Assembly (NCBI RefSeq): GCF_902459465.1 | Contig: NW_022985712.1 | Span: forward strand, 62,001-126,000 | Direction of reading: 5' to 3' | DNA: 64,000 nucleotides | From: Asterias rubens | Taxonomy: Eukaryota > Echinodermata > Asteroidea > Forcipulatida > Asteriidae | Shown here: positions 32,970 through 46,700 of the stretch, piece by piece | Layout: each line of letters starts with the position of its first letter | How positions within the stretch are numbered: position 1 is the first letter of the stretch | Translations under genes and position numbers: made by a program | Notes under the pieces: generated by a model | The model's input: only the letters and a program-made list of their open reading frames with translations | Told to the model about the DNA's origin: nothing | Databases searched by the model: none

Positions 32970-33214
32970 CCGAACAACCAATCATTGAGCCACGTTGAGC
33001 ACAGACTTTCCTCAACAGACCAATCATTGAGCGATGTTGAGCAAGGTCCTCTGCTCAACGGACTAATCAGCGACCAATGTTGAGCGAGTTGACCTTTCTT
33101 CAATCGGGTCAATTCGCAACCAAGATGGCAGCCTCCACTGTCAGGGAAGTTGCTACGCTGTGAGAAAAATCAAAAGAAGAAAATCTGCTACTTTTTTGAG
33201 GAAATTCGAGCTCA
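32970..33214 (+). promoter_or_regulatory. CCAAT-repeat promoter and 5' untranslated exon of the DUF6729 gene
   Basis: Three CCAAT boxes (32978, 33020, 33073) sit in a degenerate repeat of about 41 bp, each followed within about 15 bp by cgttgagc or tgttgagc. Then comes caagatggcagcctccactg, with a short upstream ORF of 12 codons from ATG 33125, and the donor gctca|gtaagt (33214/33215). This resembles a TATA-less NF-Y-type promoter with a noncoding first exon. The array 2 decay point lies only about 20 bp upstream. Promoter and exon use are inferred. Confidence 0.5.
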
Positions 33215-33854
33215 GTAAGTGTATTTACGTAGTGTAGTTCAATCGCCGCACTGTAGTGATTTTGATTTATGTCGTTCTAGTGTTTTAAAGACAAAAAAAG
33301 CAACATCGATCTGTCAGTCAACGCTGTGTTCATGGTGTATGTGTGTGCTGCGACCCCTGAGTGAGTAAGACAAGGTAGATTTTATGTACGATAGTTAAGG
33401 GATTTTGTAAAAAGTAATGGTAAGCTTATTATAATTATAGTGTGTGTGTATTACTAATGGACTCTCTGTGATCATGGTGATGTTTGTATTGTATGATGCC
33501 GTGGCACTCTGCACAAGGGGAAAATGGTGGCTACTAGTACTGAGCTGTTATATTTAATTCTTGAACATAGTGGTTTTGTTAAGTGCGTGTTCAATGAATC
33601 TAGCCATGCCCTTCTTCCTGAGAACCTGGCAAGTACTTTCCTGTCTTCGTGCAATTGATCAAGAAACAAACTGTCTTCAAAACATTTTATTGGTTTTAAT
33701 GTTATTGTTATTTGATATGCTACATTTGATTATCTTAACTTTTCATTATTTTATCAGTCTGTCTGTCAGTCATCATCTTCATCGCATGCTCTGATTTCCC
33801 CATCATCATCTTGCATGTGTACATTTTGATATGCAAATGTTTAATACACTGGAA

Positions 33855-33925
33855 CAAACCTAGACTCTGGTGCAATCTCGGCATTGTCTGAGATTGGATG
33901 GTTCGAATCCATCGCTAGTTTCTGG
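33855..33925 (+). tRNA. tRNA-like sequence (degenerate tRNA or SINE head)
   Basis: Contains a perfect B-box/T-arm ggttcgaatcc within a atgg/ccat stem, and an upstream stem aatctc/gagatt in the anticodon-arm position. Acceptor-like strands aaacctag and ctagttt pair with a bulge. The A box is poor and the anticodon loop is too long for a standard tRNA, so it is probably a relic or SINE-related. Confidence 0.25.
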
Positions 33926-34242
33926 TTTATTAATAATTTGCGTGTGCATCATGTACCCATACAAGATTAGGGATTTCAGGATCTGCAGAAGATTGGCACC
34001 GTAAGTACAAATCAGTTATAAGCATTTGGTACAGGTACGGTAATGGTACCGCATCTCAAAAGGCTGGAATAGGCACCAAAGAAGATGCCTAGTTCACAGG
34101 GACAGGGTTTTGCTATTCACAGCCCTTTAATATTGGAACACAGATTTCACATCAATTATGTACAGACACATGTGAGATAAACATACAGTTGATTATGACC
34201 TTGATCATGATCCAGAATATTGTTTGTTTTGGTTAATTACAG

Positions 34243-34794
34243 GTCATCATGGAGCAGCCTCAGGCCTGTCCCAAGTGTAGGAAAGTATTCAGCAACAACT
34301 CCAACTTGGCTCGTCACATGAAAATGCATGATGAAACCTGCAAAGAGTCATTGCCGGCTTGTTCGGTTTGCCAAAAAACATTTGCACATACCCAATCATT
34401 GGAAAGGCATATGCGACAACATCTGTATCCCAAAATACCATTGTACAAAACTGGACAAGCCCGGCTGAAATGTTCTTCAGAAGCTGCAGAGTTTGACAAG
34501 AAGCAGAAGATGAATGTAGACAAAATCTGGTGGGATCCAAAGACCGCAGAAAAAGCTGCCAAGGTCACAGGCGAGGATCTATGGAGATCAAACATTGTAT
34601 TGACTTTTGGGAAATACACAGGTTGTACCTTCAAGTGGGTTATGGAAAACGACATTGGTTGGGCGGTGTGGCTGTTAGGAGCGTACATGCAGCATGGAGA
34701 GACGTCACCTCGTCTTAAGTGGCAGAAGGAGTGCCTATTGGAGTACGCCAATGATTTTGTACCTGTTAAATTTCACCTTGACCAACGTCAGAAG
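34243..34794 (+). CDS. Exon with two C2H2 fingers and the FGKY/END module
   Basis: Acceptor attacag|GTCATC-ATG; donor CAGAAG|GTAAGG, phase 0. Fingers: CPKCRKVFSNNSNLARHMKM plus H, and CSVCQKTFAHTQSLERHMRQ plus H, both CX2CX12HX3H. Then a basic linker and LTFGKYTGCTFKWVMEND, a module that precedes DUF6729 regions in related proteins. Confidence 0.85.
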
Positions 34795-37700
34795 GTAAGG
34801 CCATATCCTGTTGAAATGAAATGAGGTTTGATATGAAATTGCCATGGATTCGTTTGTAAAATAGTATATAAAAATGCAGAAGATAGTTTTTCATCTATTT
34901 TTTTTAAAGAAGTCTCTGTACATTATATGCATATCAGTTTTATGAAAGTTAAGAACATGGGAAGAATACTACAGCAGTGTGCCAGTACAAAAGTGATTTC
35001 CCTAGACTTAAATGGCTGGAGAAGTACACTCATTTTTATACCATGCAGACAAGTAACATGGACAAAAAGCAAGATCGGTGCATTTTGTGTTGGTGCAAAT
35101 CCTTGCCATATGACCTTGCTCTGCTCACCAATTTTCACAGTTTCTGAGTTGACAACTTTGGGATTGACTGAGTGAGTAGTTTTAAATTTTGATTTGTTAT
35201 TTTTTGTCCTGTTTTCAATTGCAGGAAAGGGAACAGAGAGAAGAGCGAGCGCGTCTAAGAACCAACCCTGATCCAGATGATTTTAAAGATGAAGAACTTT
35301 TGGCCGCTGCAGGGATTCTTATATCATCAGATAAGAAAAGAGTTCTTGATTAATTAATCTTGATATTATTCAAGTTAATGCAATGGAAGATATGACCATG
35401 GATTCAAACCCTAACACTGTAAAAAGGGTGTTTTTCTGACAGCAGATGAATTATTTTAGTATGTTAGATGAAGATTTAGATAATTTTAGCAATTGACACA
35501 AAAGAAACCAATGTTTTGTATCCAACACGGTGGGTTTGGTTAATTTTGATAATTATTGTGAATTAAAATATGAAGTGTACAGCAGAATATCATTCAATTT
35601 TTACAGGTCAATGTGGGTTTTTATTTAAAGCACTATATATTTTTATCAGTGTGTTGGTGCTCTTGATTACTTTTCAAAGAGTACACTCCTTGAGTCCGAG
35701 GTTCCTGTGGCTACCCAGATAACTACCGTTGGAAAACTACTTCCTTCAGAAGATGCATCTTCATCAACAGTACGGGACGACCAGCCAGCGTCATCATCAC
35801 AGTCGCAATTGGATGACTCTGCAGTGCTAGAAGGATGGCAGTTACTATGGGACCAAGGCATGTATGCACCCAATGTCAGTTGGCTCAAGTCCGATGGCCC
35901 TTATGGAATCTTTGAAGCTGCAAGACGATACACAACCGCCAAGGGAACTACCATGACCAGACAGCTCTTCAAGAAGAGGATGGAATTCAACCCTCCACCA
36001 CTAACAACCACAATACGGGGATTGCTGCCTACAATGCTGTCCTTCTTCACCACACCTGTCTTGTTTTGGAGGCCTGTTGGTGTTATGGATGTCAAAATTA
36101 AGTGCCCCAATGCCAGATGCCCTGCACAACCTAATACATTCTTGACTAAGAGTGGCTATGGAAATGTTGCTAGGCAGGTGTGTGGTATCAGATACAACTA
36201 CACGCTGCTGACTGAGCGCTTGAAATGCAACGAATGTATGCGGGCTCGCCAGCAAGACGCTAGTAATGACGAGCAGCCACTTCAGTACGTATGGCATGCA
36301 TACAGCCCTAACATTCTCATGAATTTAGCTCCGGCTATCAGGAGCTTGTTTCCAGCTGTTATCTGTGGGAAGCGTGCCATTGACAAGAGTGTTGTTACTC
36401 TTCTTCAGGACAGGCTGAATGCAGTCTCAATGACGAAGGTTCAACGGATGACACAAAATGGTCATGATGAGTGGTACGCTGAGAGACGTGACCTGTATCA
36501 GACACTCCTGTACCAAGCTCACACTGCAAGCAGTTCTTCTTCACAGCGAGGAATACTTCCCTACACTGGCATCACCTACACTCCTCCTATCAGACCAAGC
36601 CCTCTACCTTCACCTCGTGTCATTCGCCGAGCGCACCTGATGTTAGAGATGGAGAAGATGCACGTGTACAGAGCATCAATCCTCAGCATGACTGGAGAGA
36701 TTCTTTGCATCGATGGAACCAAACAGGTATATACTAACAAGATGTGGCTAGGTTTTGCGATGTTGCTGAAAAAACAGCTGAATAATAACTTCAATCAAAG
36801 ACTAGAAATACAGGCAAGGGAGTCATAACATTAACCCCCATGCCTTAAAGTACAGAACTTCAGAGTCACTTTTAGAGTAAAAGTGGAGTTACTTTGTGGC
36901 AGCAAAAGTTAAATGTTGCCAAGTCTAGGAATGGTCTACATCTGATGAGCATTTGTTGACATGTACTGTTGCCGCTAGTTTAGTTTTTTGGCTCGAACGC
37001 AAGAGGGCGGGCATGCAGCAGAAAAATGGAGACAGATATGCGTCGCTGAATCAAAGCTGGATCAGAAAGGTTAGATTTTGTCGCTAAACAGAGATTTGCT
37101 TGTAGGCAAATTTGATTGGATATTAAGGAAGGGACATACAATATCTTTGGTGGAATTAACTGCGTAAGAGCCATTTTGGTTTTGTACTTTTTTGTCGAAC
37201 CTAGAATAGATTGTTGTTTTGAACCGTTTCATCTCGTTTGATATTATAACGTATAGCTCATGTCATTTACAACCGTGAAATGCAACTGGGAGAACTGAAC
37301 TTTGTGATTGACACCAACTACACGTTCAAAAATAAATCGTGATGTATACATGGATTGTGCGTTGTGATGCACTGTGAAACGATAAATAAAGGGCATTAAA
37401 TGTACATGAGCAAAGGAATCGGCAAAATAGTCACAAGCAGTGGTTATTGTGTTTAACGTGTTGCAGTTAAAATCCGCCGTTACATCTGTACAAAACCAAA
37501 GGTTGTATTTTGATTGCAAGTGAACATTATGATGGCAGAACAAATGGATGCGGGTCAGGTTGAGGAAAATGTGAGCGGAGATAAACTAACAAGAATATCG
37601 AGGTCTCGGGCTGGCCATGCTTCCAATGTAAAGAGAAAATTCACAGACTTTCAACATGCTGTTGATGGGAACCTTGACGTGGAGATTGTGAAAGGTAAAT

Positions 37701-40700
37701 TGACATCCTTGGAAACGGCAGTCGCAAATTACCATGACGTACATGCAGACTGTGTACAGTTAGCCTTACAACTTGACAAACAGAGGTTGCCAAAGTTAAG
37801 AGAGGATGCTGATGAAATTGAAGAAATACTAAATCGAGCACGTAGTCAATGTTGCTTCTTGGTCTCTGTTCAGCTCGACGACATTGCTCCAACTGACAGC
37901 ATCTCACAGAACGGCAGCACTGGATCAGAATCGACAACCTCAAGTGCAAGAGCAATGGCTGCAGCCAAAAGGGCATCTCTGGTTGTCAAAGCAAAATTTC
38001 TAATGCAGCAGCAGGAGCTAGAGTTGGAACAGTTGAGATATAAATCCCAAATTGGGGAAGAGATGCTTAGACAAAAGGCTGAAATGGAAAACCTAAAAAT
38101 AAAGGCTGAACTTGAGGCAGTTACTGCAGAAGAACAGACGCTGGCCAAATTCATGAACGTGCCAGAGCAAAGCGCTCAGACAAATCCTTTCTTAAGCACG
38201 AACGAAGAATTTGAGTATGACACCTCCGCAAAGGAGAAAGAACTGTTGGATTTGGTGAACCAAAAAACCTTGTTTGTAACCTCTACATCCGTACACAAAT
38301 CTCAAGGTGGAGACAACGATAAAGTTATGGATTCAAAGTTTGATCCTACCATTGAGGAATGGTCACCGCCTCTAAAGGTAAACGAGAATGCCTCCCTTGC
38401 ACTGCAGCGTCAGATGCTAGATGTTATGAACTTACCAAAGAGCAGCATAATAACTTTCGACGGTGACCCCATGGACTATTGGGTGTTCATTCGGTCATTT
38501 GATTGTTGTGTGGGTAATTCATCAGTCAGTGATGGCGCTAAACTAAACAGACTATTTGAATACTGCAAAGATAAGGCAGCCCGTGTAATCAGACCATGTG
38601 CTTTGATGCTGCCATCAGAGGGTTACAAGAAGGCACGTAATCTTCTAAAGGAGAGATTTGGCAATGATTTCACCATCTCACAAGCGTGGGTAAAGAAGGT
38701 GACCGATGGGCCATCTTTAAAGGCTAATGATGGAGACGCCTTGCAAGACTTTGCCGATGATGTCAGGGGCTGTATGGAAACGCTAACTGCAATGGGCAAA
38801 TGCAATGAGTTGGACTCTCGTGTGAGAATGGTGAAAATAGTTGAGAGACTCCCATTCCACCTACAGTCTAGATGGCGTACAAAGGCAGTTAAGGATGTGG
38901 AACGTACAGGTGACTATCCAAATGTTGAAGGATTAGTCAAATTTCTGAGTATGGCTGCTAAAGAGGCAAACGACCCTATTTTCGGATCCCTTGCCACCAA
39001 ATATAAGGACCAGAAATCGATTGACAAGTCATGCATGTCAAAACGAGGCTCATCATTCAATGTACTGGCTGAGGATAACCCAACGAACAAACTGGACTGG
39101 GGTGAAAGGGGAGAGATCCCTGACAAAAGGAGTGGATGGGCAATGAGACAGTGTTGCTTGTGTGAAGGAGTCCATCGCCTCTCTGATTGCAAGGAATTTC
39201 AGAAAATGTCCTCACAGAAAAGAATGGAGTTGATAAAGAGAAAGCGACTGTGTTTCAACTGCATGGATGCTAGCAACCACGCTGCAAGATGGTGCAGGAG
39301 AAAGAGTGATTGTAACATAGAGGGGTGCACTCTGAGACACTCTGTGTGGCTACATGAGGCAATGCAGTTTGCCATGGAGAGACCAAACCCGCAAAACAAT
39401 TTACCGACCGGGGATATGAAAAATAGAGATGTGCACAAAGTCGAAGCGAAAAGCTGTGCAGTTGGCCCCCCGGGAAAGGGAGCAAAAGTCGTCCTCACCA
39501 TTGTCACGGTAAATGTCAGAGGTAAAGGCCAAACTGACTTTATCCAAACACATGCTCTCCTAGACCCTGGCAGTAATCGAACATTCTGCTCACGTTCTCT
39601 ACTGGAGCAAATGGGTCTGGAAGGAAAGGAAACAGTTTTATCACTAGAGACCCTGAATGAGGGCAAGGATTCACAAGCATTGGAAGTTACATTGGAAGTG
39701 ACTGGCACAACCGGGAAGAAAAGAAACCGAAATGTCATTCAGTTGCCGAGAGTTTATGCTCTACAGTCGTTCCCAGCTCTAAGCAGTTGTTTGGCAACTT
39801 CAGCCGACTTGAGAAGATGGGACAACTTCAAAGATTTAGACTTGCCCCAAGTGCATGAATCCAAAGTGACAATCATAATCGGGCAGGATATTCCTCAGGC
39901 CCTTATGCCCTTAGAAGTGAGACAAGGTGCACCAGGAGAACCATATGCGATGAGAACGGCTCTTGGTTGGACACTCAATGGGCCAATCATGGATAACCAA
40001 CCCTCCATGAGCAGTGTCTGCAATTTTGTGCATGCAGCAAGCGATGATGAAGTTGCACTTGAGGCACAGATTGAGCGCTTCTGGAAGTTAGACACAGCCC
40101 ATGCACTGGCAGGAAGCCACCCTCGAATGTCCATAAACGACAAAAGGGTAATCGACATTTGGGACAAAACACTGACAGTTGTGGATGGGCATTATCAAAT
40201 GGATATCCCCTTCAAGCTGTATCCACCACAGTTGCCAGACAACAGGTCCCTTGCTGATAAGAGACTACAAAGCCTTGGAAGACGTCTGACTAAAGACCCT
40301 GAGCTTCACAGCAGATATAAGGCCGGTATTAACGATTTGCTCGAAAGAGGGTACGCAGAACGTGTACCTTGTACTGATAAAGATGTCTCTGCCAGATGTA
40401 CATGGTACCTTCCCCACCATAATGTGACAAACCCCAACAAACCAGATAAGTTACGCATTGTTTTCGACTGTGCAGCCGAATATGCTGGAACTTCCCTGAA
40501 CAAGGCAGTATTTCAGGGCCCTGATATGACTAATAAGCTGATAGGAGTTCTTGTCAGATTCCGAGAGCGCCAAGTTGCAGTCATGGGTGACATAGAGGCT
40601 ATGTTTCACCAAGTGAAAGTTTCTCCTTGCCATAGAAATGCCCTTCGATTTTTGTGGTGGAAGGACGGAAACACAGACAAGCAACCAGAAGTCTACAGGA

Positions 40701-43700
40701 TGGCAGTGCACCTCTTTGGGGGTGTATGGAGTCCGAGTTGTGCCAATTTTGCCCTGCGTAGAACTGCTGAAGATAATGCAGATGTGTTTGACGGCAAAAC
40801 AGTCACTACTGTAATGGAAAACTTCTATGCAGATGACTGCTTGAAAGCAGTGGACAATGAAGAAGAAGCAGTGACATTGGTGAAGTCACTTACAAAGCTA
40901 CTGTCTTTGGGTGGTTTTCGCCTAACCAAATGGATCTCAAATAGCCGAAAAGTAGTTGAGTCAATCCCACTTGACGAAAGAGCCAAGGGAGTTAAGGATT
41001 TGGATTTGGATCGATCACCTCTCCCAATTGAAAGAGCACTTGGTGTGCACTGGAACACTGATACAGATATTCTCGGTATCAAAATAAAGCCAAAGGAGAA
41101 GAGCTACACGAGAAGAGGTCTGTTGAGCATTGTGAGTTCGGTGTACGATCCGCTTGGCTTAGTCTGCCCCTTCGTGCTTCAAGCTAAATGTATCTTTCAA
41201 GATGAGTGCAAGGCAGACAAAGGGTGGGATGATGAGCTAGAACCAGGAAACCATAGGCGATGGATTAAATGGCTGACAGAGCTTCGGATGATGGAAAAAT
41301 TTGAAACTCAGAGATGCATAGAGCCCCGAGACTTTGGAGTGCCTGCAAGGGTACAGTTACACCACTTTTGCGATGCTTCGTCGACCGCCTATGTAGCAGT
41401 TTCTTATGTGAGACTGGTCAATCAGAAAGGAATTCCACACTGCACATTTCAGTTGGGGAAGTCAAGATTAGCACCCATCAAGCCTATGACCATACCGAGG
41501 CTAGAGTTATTGGCAGCAGTGGTGGCAGTCCGTTTGGATAGTATGCTTCATCGTGAAATGAGGCTAGAAATACATGAGACCATATTTTGGACTGACAGCA
41601 TGATCGTCTTGCAGTACATCAAGAACACATCTAAGCGATTCCACACGTTTGTCTCCAACAGAGTGGCTATAATTCATGATGGATCGCTTCCGAGTCAATG
41701 GAGGCATGTAGACACTGCCTCAAACCCAGCCGACGATGCTTCTCGAGGGTTGGATGCTAAGCAGATGCTGTCCTGCACCAGATGGAAACAGGGGCCGGAT
41801 TTCCTGTGGAGGGATGAATCAACTTGGCCGACAAAACAGAATGTGAGTTCTGATCTGCTTAATGATGACAAGGAAGTTAAGCAAGTAGCCAAAACATGCG
41901 TTGTGAAGGCAGAGGCCCAAGGGGCCACAGTTGAGAAGCTGCTGGAGAAATACTCTTGCTGGATTCGCTTAAAGAAAGCCGTAGCATGGATACTGCGGTT
42001 CAAAACATGGCTGTTTGACCATAGACGGATGAAAACACAAGCATGTCTGACAGTTCATGAATTACGAAGGGCAGAACAAGCTATCATAGGCTATCTTCAG
42101 AGACTGCATTATGGTAATGAGTTACATGCTTTGGAAGATGGTGGAAGGATCTGCAGTAAAAGCAGCATCTACAAGTTGGACCCAATCGTGGAAGATGGGA
42201 TGCTCAAAATTGGAGGAAGATTACAGATGGCTCCACTTAACGACCAAGCAAAGCATCCTTTGATAGTCCCCCACGGGCATGTAGGAAGGCTCATTATCAG
42301 CTACTTCCATGAAAGGAAGGCAGCGCACTCTGGAAAGGAGTATGTGTTGTCCCTTGTGAGAGAAAGGTATTGGATACCGAAAGCACGTACAATGATAGGT
42401 CAAGTTTTGCGCAAGTGCATGGACTGCAAAAGGCTCAGAGGAAAGGCATGTGCACAGAGAATGGCAAATCTCCCTACGGACCGAGTTACACCAGGTAATC
42501 CACCCTTCACTGACACTGGGGTGGACTGCTTTGGTCCCTTCCTAGTAAAGAGGGGGCGGAGCCAGGAAAAGAGATATGGCTGTCTGTTCACTTGTATGGC
42601 ATGCAGAGCCATACACATCGAGAGGATTCATTCACTGGATGCAAATTCCTTCATAAATGCTCTGGTGAGGTTTTCAGCAAGAAGAGGAATGCCAAGAAGA
42701 ATGCGGTCTGACAATGGAACAAATTTTGTCGGAGGTGAAAGAGAACTGAGAGAATCCATTCAGAAGTGGAATGAAACGAATAGGATGAAGGAATATCTCT
42801 TGCTGAATGAGATAGAATGGGAATTCAACACTCCAACGGCATCACACATGGGAGGCGTCTGGGAGCGCCAGATACGAACAGTGCGTAAAGTTCTTAATGC
42901 CACTCTAAAAGACCAGGTACTTGATGATGAACGACTCGACACCCTGTTTTGTGAGGTTGAGTCGATTGTAAATGGTCGGCCAATTACACCAGTTTCAGAC
43001 AATCCCAAGGATCTAGAGGCCCTAACACCCAACCACCTGCTTCTGCTTCGGGCAGGTCAGCCAGCACCCCCAGGGAATTTCATCAAGCAGGACTCATATG
43101 GAAGACGTTGGCGACATGTGCAGCTTCTTTCGGACCAGTTTTGGAAGCGCTGGGTGAGAGAGTACTTACCCACTATACAGCTAAGGCAGAAGTGGATTGA
43201 ACCGCAGAGGAACCTGGCAATCGGAGACATGGTGCTTATTATGGATGAAGCAACACCTAGAAAGAACTGGCCTCTGGGACTTGTGACAGAGACGTTTCCA
43301 GGCAAAGATGGTTTGGTCAGGTCAGCTGAGGTCAAGTCCAGTCGCAACACTCTAGTGAGACCTATTACCAAGCTCTGCCTCCTCGAGTCCCATGATTAGG
43401 GTTTGCAACAATCAGGTTTTCTCAGGCTAGAATAATGCCTCCTGATTGGGAGTGTACGACATGCTCTGCTCCAGCAAATCCCACAATATAGCTTGTCGAC
43501 TACTCATGGATCTCATGGACACTTATGTTGAACAGTTTGAACAGTTTGTTTTCTTAAAGTTTAAATGTTCACCCGGAAATGTTCCCATTTAAGGGGCCGG
43601 GATGTTGCCGCTAGTTTAGTTTTTTGGCTCGAACGCAAGAGGGCGGGCATGCAGCAGAAAAATGGAGACAGATATGCGTCGCTGAATCAAAGCTGGATCA

Positions 43701-46700
43701 GAAAGGTTAGATTTTGTCGCTAAACAGAGATTTGCTTGTAGGCAAATTTGATTGGATATTAAGGAAGGGACATACGATATCTTTGGTGGAATTAACTGCG
43801 TAAGAGCCATTTTGGTTTTGTACTTTTTTGTCGAACCTAGAATAGATTGTTGTTTTGAACCGTTTCATCTCGTTTGATATTATAACGTATAGCTCATGTC
43901 ATTTACAACCGTGAAATGCAACTGGGAGAACCGAACTTTGTGATTGACACCAACTACACGTTCAAAAATAAATCGTGATGTATACATGGATTGTGCGTTG
44001 TGATGCACTGTGAAACGATAAATAAAGGGCATTAAATGTACATGAGCAAAGGAATCGGCAAAATAGTCACAAGCAGTGGTTATTGTGTTTAACGTGTTGC
44101 AGTTAAAATCCGCCGTTACATGTACTTTTCTTTATTTGTCATACAGCAGGGCACTCTACACTCACACTTAATTGAGTGTGAGTGTATTTCTTTTTAATGT
44201 TTTGATTTATATGTATTTTCCAGATCCTGAAGAAAATATACGGGGCTGGGAGAGGCACCATGCAGTATGTGACCAGCGTCCTGAATGAATGGGGCCAGTT
44301 CCTGACTACAGTGGTGGTGGCAGATGAATCGAAAGGTTGCTATGAACGAATGGCCCGTGGGTTAGTCAGCCGGTTTAAGCGTGCCAATGCACCTGCTCCC
44401 AAGATCATTTATGCAGACAACAACTGTTGTAGGTGAGTTGACTTCTTATATGTACTTCTTATTTTCAGCATGTTCAAATTTTAACCATCAAAGCATTGCA
44501 GTTTAAAATTGTAGAAAAGAGTTAATATGAAAGCATGCAATTCCATATGCAGTTCAACATTTGAAAGACATTTTATTAAAGTTAGAATTCAACTTTGAAA
44601 TCAAATTGGAATGTAAATACTTGGGTGTGTACAATGATAACCGTGAATCAATGTGAATGTCATTTTGATCTTTATTGTCTTTTTCAAATATCAGGTGGCA
44701 CTATTATTGACTCTGAGAACATGTCTTAGAATGTCTTTTATCAAGCTCAGTTACACTTGTAGTAATTACAAATACAAAATATGTCTCTTTTGTTCTAGTG
44801 CCAGTGGGTCATCATGGCTGGAGTCTCTCTTTACTGACTGGGCAGAGGAAGGAATGGTGGTAAGGCTGGACATACGGCACTGGCTTCACAGATGGGACAC
44901 AGTTGTTATAAAACAGAGTCACGCAAAGTATGGCATCTTCATAAGTGCTCTTGCTGGGGCCATACTTGCTTACAACAAGGAAGACATCATGAAGCTGGTG
45001 AAAGCTATTCGCAAGGGTGACGAGAAGCTGTACTCAAAGTACACTGATGAGAAGATGCTGTCCTTCATCAAGCATCATCAGCTTAAGTGCTACGTCCGTC
45101 GAGTAACACGTGGTGTGCAGGTCAGCAGAATTTCTGGTTTAATTTTGTATAAAAAGCTCTATATATTTACAGATATCTGAGGATGGTCTACCTATCAATT
45201 TTTGTGCTCATTTAGGTGTCAACCTCATATTTTGAACTAAAGCATATGAAAGTTGCAGCTTTCTATGCAACAGGTTTAACTGATATCTTTGCTTTAAGGA
45301 AACAATAATGCAGTACTTGAAGAGAGATTAATTATGCATGAACCATATTCATTTTATTTTGTAGGAGAGTGCAAGTGCAGTTGAGGTCATCCTACGAGAG
45401 TTCAAGGGCCCAGCTGGTCTTGACATTGATGGCATTCCTCTGTTCAAATCCCATGAGGCAGTTGACAGCCACTGGATTACTGCTAGCAAACATCTTAACT
45501 GCATGCAGGTGAGTTTGCAAGGAATTCTGATTTTTTTTTTCAATAAAAAACAAATAAATAACGCTTAAGATATACACCGGGGACATACATCCCATGGCAA
45601 CTGCAGGCTGCAGCTGAAGGAAGGTCTGCCACAACATAAGGATAGATTATGTGCTTTGTCATAACTGGATAAACAACAAGGAAGTTAAGTTATTTTCAGG
45701 TATTATAGTCCAGAGATAGAAGTATTTGAAGCATATATAAAGCATTTATATATGTTTATATATGTATATATTGTAAACTGCTCACAAAAAGTTAGGAAAC
45801 TTTTTTTAATCAAGTATATTTTTATTATTTATTACTCTCTTTGTATAATGTTATATATCAATGCAAAGCTGAAGTGTTTCTCATTAAAATGATACCACAT
45901 TTGCAATGATTACATGTTGCTGGACTTATTTCTTCAGCTTTGCATTGATATATAACATATACAAAGAGAGTAATAAATAATAAAAATATACTTGATTAAA
46001 AAAAGTTTCCTAACTTTTTGTGAGCAGTTTATATAAATCAAATGAACCATTTCTTTTTCGTTCTGTAGGATCCACCCAACATCCCCTTGTATGTGGCAAA
46101 AAAAACCGTGACTCTCAACGGTGTTCAACTGAACTACTACAGATGTCGTAGGGGCAGCAATTCACTGGAAGGTCTCCACAGCCACATGCACAACGCCATA
46201 CCATCAAAACGATGTGGAATCATGCCTTGGCAGGTAAACTTTGTTTAGCATTATTAGATAAATTTTCAGAACAACATTTAATTTATCGGCCAACTCATTG
46301 AAGATTATTGTTCCACTACTCCATATCCTGGAGTAGATAGAGAAGAGTCAAAAGTTTGCATGGGATTGCCTCACAAGAAAGATACGATATAAAATTAAGC
46401 TGAATTTAAAGTATGAGCTCATTTCCTTAAAGTCTAGGAAAAAGGCAAGTTATTTTTCTTCATTCACTCACTAGTCTAAGAAAAAAGGTAAGGTTTGTTC
46501 TTTAGGTTTTTAGCTTTCTATGCTCATTTATGATTGTTATCTCCGATTTTTTATCCATTTTCTTCAGGTCTACCTCATCTCATTTGCCGTGCAGTGGAAT
46601 AGCAGGATGGAATCACTCAAGGTAGCTGGGGGACATGGCCGACTAACAACCATTGTTGATCCTCGCCAGATCCAGAAACTCAACACACAGGCGTCTGTCT

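Larger units (their letters stand above)
36967..44120 (+). mobile_element. Full-length BEL/Pao LTR retrotransposon, young and intact
   Basis: Two 518-bp LTRs (36967-37484 and 43603-44120), both TGTTGCC...GTTACA, differ at only two positions that I could find. A 5-bp target-site duplication tgtac flanks the element (36962-36966 and 44121-44125). A single uninterrupted ORF codes Gag-Pol. A purine-rich tract aaggggccggga lies directly before the 3' LTR. It sits in the intron between 36726 and 44224 of the DUF6729 gene, in the same orientation. LTR identity near 99.6 percent and an open ORF indicate a recent insertion. Confidence 0.96.

Noticed and set aside
34314-34751. - strand frame of 145 codons
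   Set aside because: Antisense of the C2H2/FGKY exon; its Cys and His residues mirror the zinc-finger codons.
37641-43371. Many - strand frames inside the BEL/Pao ORF
   Set aside because: All are shadows of the single long Gag-Pol frame; none shows independent motifs.
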